Both the position numbers and the translations under genes were made by a program. DNA of 64,000 bases from Nematopogon swammerdamellus (Eukaryota > Arthropoda > Insecta > Lepidoptera > Adelidae), in assembly GCA_946902875.1 (NCBI GenBank), contig OX336344.1, positions 22,217,791-22,281,790 on the forward strand, read 5' to 3'. The notes beneath the pieces were generated by a model. That model did no database searches. It worked only from the letters and a program-made list of their open reading frames with translations, and was not told the origin of the DNA. Shown here piece after piece: positions 61,750 to 64,000 of this stretch (positions are counted from its first letter, which is position 1; each line of letters begins with the position of its first letter).

Positions 61750-63073
61750 TTTTTTTTTTATGGAATTGACACGGTTGGCTACATCACCTACGACATCCGT
61801 GATGTCAGCCCATAACACCGGGTGAACTAGGTGCCGTGTCAGCACTGGCGGCTGGTCCTAAAGTGCGCTCGTGCGCCGCACTACCATACCACGAGAGTCT
61901 TCACTTCACTCAATAATACCTTACAACATACTACTTAAAACCATAAAGATCGTACTCCAAATAAATACGAATGTGAATTCGACCTTATTTTATAGATCAC
62001 AAGGCACGTTTTTGCGAGTGAACGCGCGAGCCGTGCGGAATATAAATCGCACGCCGGTCTCCCATACTGAATGTATGGGGATCGGCAAAATACCGCTGGC
62101 GCGTGAGACAGAAGATACTTCATAGAAACAGTATGGGCCGAAAGGAGTACTGCGTGCGGCGCACGAGCGTCAAACAAGGACGCTATATCGTGATACCCGC
62201 GCGTGCGACACGTCGCGTCGCGAGCGATTCGTTTTGCACGAGTCCGTCTTACAAACTCTTGCCAGCGCGCTGTCATGTGATGTTGATGTCACATACCCGT
62301 TAGCGCGCGAATATTTAAAATGGGATATGGTTAGGTTTTGTGCTTTCTGTCACGTGATACTGTGAATTAAGTGGTGCCGATATTTGCCTAAGCGTTGGTT
62401 AAAGGTAAGGCTTTACAATCAGGTGATCCCGGGTTTAATTCCTACTTTTCAAATGCTTTTATTTTTATATATTTTTTGAAGTATTTTTGGGACATTACTA
62501 CTGTTTTCTTTTTGAAAGCTGCAGTATTGTTGTGGTCTATGGGTGTATTCATAAAGGTACTAAAAATAAGTTAAAAAACTTGTTTGGATTTTTTTTCTTG
62601 TTTTTTGCAACTCATTGAGTGTCTTGAGTATATTCATACTAGGTACGTAAATAATAAAACGCAGGCGTTTAAAAAATTCGTAAGTCCCGATCTTAAAATA
62701 ACATGACGGGAATGTGTTGGGTTTGGTATTTAAGTAGGTATGTACTTAGCGCACTACCGGTCACTGAAGTCACCAGCCGCCACTGCGTGTCAGTGCTTCC
62801 CTTCATGTCGGCTACACTGAACTGGACGGAAAACACGAACTATTTACATCTCCGTTTCGACCGACGTTTTGCTCAGTGCGGTGGTACCAACCCAACCCAG
62901 ACCGGGATAAAGCCTACCACCTAGTAAGGTAAGAAGGGAAGGGACCTACAGTTTTACGTGGAATCCGAACCACGGTCAGCCTTCAACGGTCGAGCGGTCA
63001 GCCATCCAAGTACTGACCGTGCTCAGCGTTGCTTAACAACAGTCGACCGACCGCACCACTGAGCTACCGAGGC
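61750..63073 (-). mobile_element. SINE family A split by a hAT-like element
   Basis: The tail part is 61750-61842 (TTTTTATGGAATTGACACGG ... GGTGAACTAGGTGCCGTGTC) and the rest is 62786-63073 (CAGTGCTTCCCTTCATGTCG ... CACTGAGCTACCGAGGC). The two parts join exactly at the duplicated CGTGTCAG. Confidence 0.9.
61843..62785. mobile_element. hAT-like non-autonomous element, 943 bp, 8-bp target duplication
   Basis: The ends are CACTGGCGGCTGGT and ACCAGCCGCCACTG (13 of 14 paired), the CAG-GGCGG type common in hAT elements. They are flanked by identical CGTGTCAG at 61835-61842 and 62786-62793. The interior has no transposase. It contains AATAAA at 61960, the first polyadenylation-like signal downstream of the piggyBac-derived stop codon. 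It also has a loosely tRNA-like piece near 62385-62450 (CCCGGGTTTAATTCC). Confidence 0.92.
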
Positions 63074-64000
63074 ATGTCTCGTTTGTGTTTTGCATGCGTG
63101 AACGTAAGGGTAATTGTTACTTCCTTTCTCTGACCTGGCATGCGTCATTGAACTGGACGGAAAACATGAACTAATAATCCGTATTGGTGATTGTGGATTG
63201 AATGGATGGAGAGTGAAACGGATGAGTATGAATGAAATTTTTATTATTATGGAAGAGGCGACAGGGGTGTGACAGGACTGTGGACGTGGCGATATTGTGT
63301 CTCTGCCAAACAATTTAGGTTAGAATTTTTAGGCCTCCGTAGCCATGTATAGGAAATAAAATACCTACTAGTGCCTACACTACCTAATATAATACCTAAT
63401 AGTACAATACCTAATAGTGACACTTCGTCCGGGTCATTTCCCATCCTATAATATGGTTGAGGGAGGTGATGGCTGGCCCTGTGGTGCTCGTGAACGGGTG
63501 CAGTTTGTGGAGACTGACCTGCTTCATGTGGCAGTGTGGTGGGTATATAATTTCATACAATTTCAAAGTAAAAATGTTTTCACTTTGTCATGAATTGCTG
63601 CATCTGTCATAAATCAGCACATGCGTGTCTAGGCAGTGGCAAACATTTTTGTAAAGTAGACTAAGTGTACATTGAAAAAATTTCCAGTGAAGTTTCTTGT
63701 AAGTTGTTCTTCGCTGTGATAATCGAACTGGCGGAATGTTACAATGTAAATATGACAAATCTGAGCGCAGTGTATTGCCAATAGATGCTAAATAAACAGT
63801 AAACAACCCTTACCGACACGCGCTTGTCAATTTTTTTTTTTTTGGTATTATTTTAATTTTATTGTTATTAGAATATATTTTTATCTATATTTGAATTTGG
63901 TTACATTGGTATTCATTATATTGTATTGTATTCAAACGATGAAGCGAGGGGAAACACAATTTGTTATTAGAACTTTTTGTGTCCTTATTTGAATGTGGTT
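63074..64000. other. No gene recognised; LINE scrap at 63245-63313
   Basis: 63245-63313 (GGAAGAGGCGACAGGGGTGT, GTGTCTCTGCC) resembles the end of the RTE-like fragment at 2600-3095. A short CTACCTAATATAATACCTAATAG repeat lies at 63374-63415. The rest is AT-rich with no supported feature up to the window edge. Confidence 0.4.

Noticed and set aside
62385..62450. Possible tRNA near CCCGGGTTTAATTCC
   Set aside because: The T-arm resemblance is weak, no acceptor or anticodon stem closes, and it lies inside a hAT-like element.

Overview
This window reads as a transposon-saturated stretch of a moth or butterfly (Lepidoptera) nuclear genome. The signs are AT-rich DNA with spliceosomal intron signals, several tRNA- or 5S-headed SINE families, RTE- and jockey/CR1-like LINE fragments, many small TIR elements, and the dispersed motif beginning CTAGCTTTTGCCCGCGGCTT that is common in lepidopteran genomes. 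No bacterial or viral gene was recognised.

The only locus that looks like a host-type protein gene is on the + strand at the right. I propose four exons: 50602-50652 (with an ATG at 50633), 51945-52112, 56955-57098 and 59652-61722. All junctions are AG/GT and all three introns are phase 2. The spliced frame would stay open for about 800 codons. The last exon encodes an almost complete piggyBac-family transposase domain with an intact C-terminal Cys/His finger. The first acidic catalytic position is Asn (N385 in the open frame from 59578) and a further conserved acidic position is Glu. This suggests a piggyBac-derived, possibly domesticated, DNA-binding protein. The exon linkage is inferred from sequence signals only.

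Layout. 1-3.1 kb: a LINE 3' end, a 23-bp minisatellite, SINE pieces, hairpins and an RTE-like C-terminal fragment. 3.1-18 kb: AT-rich DNA with LINE 3' ends, a short tandem repeat, two copies of a CAGGGTG-type MITE, SINE copies, an RTE fragment and a 298-bp hAT-like MITE with a perfect 8-bp target duplication. 18.2-24.7 kb: a frameshifted piggyBac N-terminal fossil, a 166-bp tandem repeat, and a 1.3-kb minisatellite of 32-bp units. 25-34 kb: composite SINEs, a SINE with a perfect 37-bp internal hairpin, and two foldback elements with internally tandem arms. 34-48 kb: inverted SINE pairs, LINE tails and several long-TIR elements. 48.4-50.2 kb: a third foldback carrying tRNA-like modules. 50.6-61.7 kb: the piggyBac-derived gene. 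Its second intron holds a LINE with an intact endonuclease/reverse transcriptase frame. Its third intron holds a SINE split by another LINE. 61.7-64 kb: a SINE split by a 943-bp hAT-like element, then remnants.

The mobile elements appear to depend on one another. The 3' end of SINE family C resembles the 3' end of the LINE at 53.6-56.4 kb, which suggests the LINE machinery mobilises it. SINE families A and B exchange head and body modules. Family names A, B, C, D are labels used only here. Boundaries of dispersed repeats are by eye, good to roughly 5-20 bases unless a target duplication is given.
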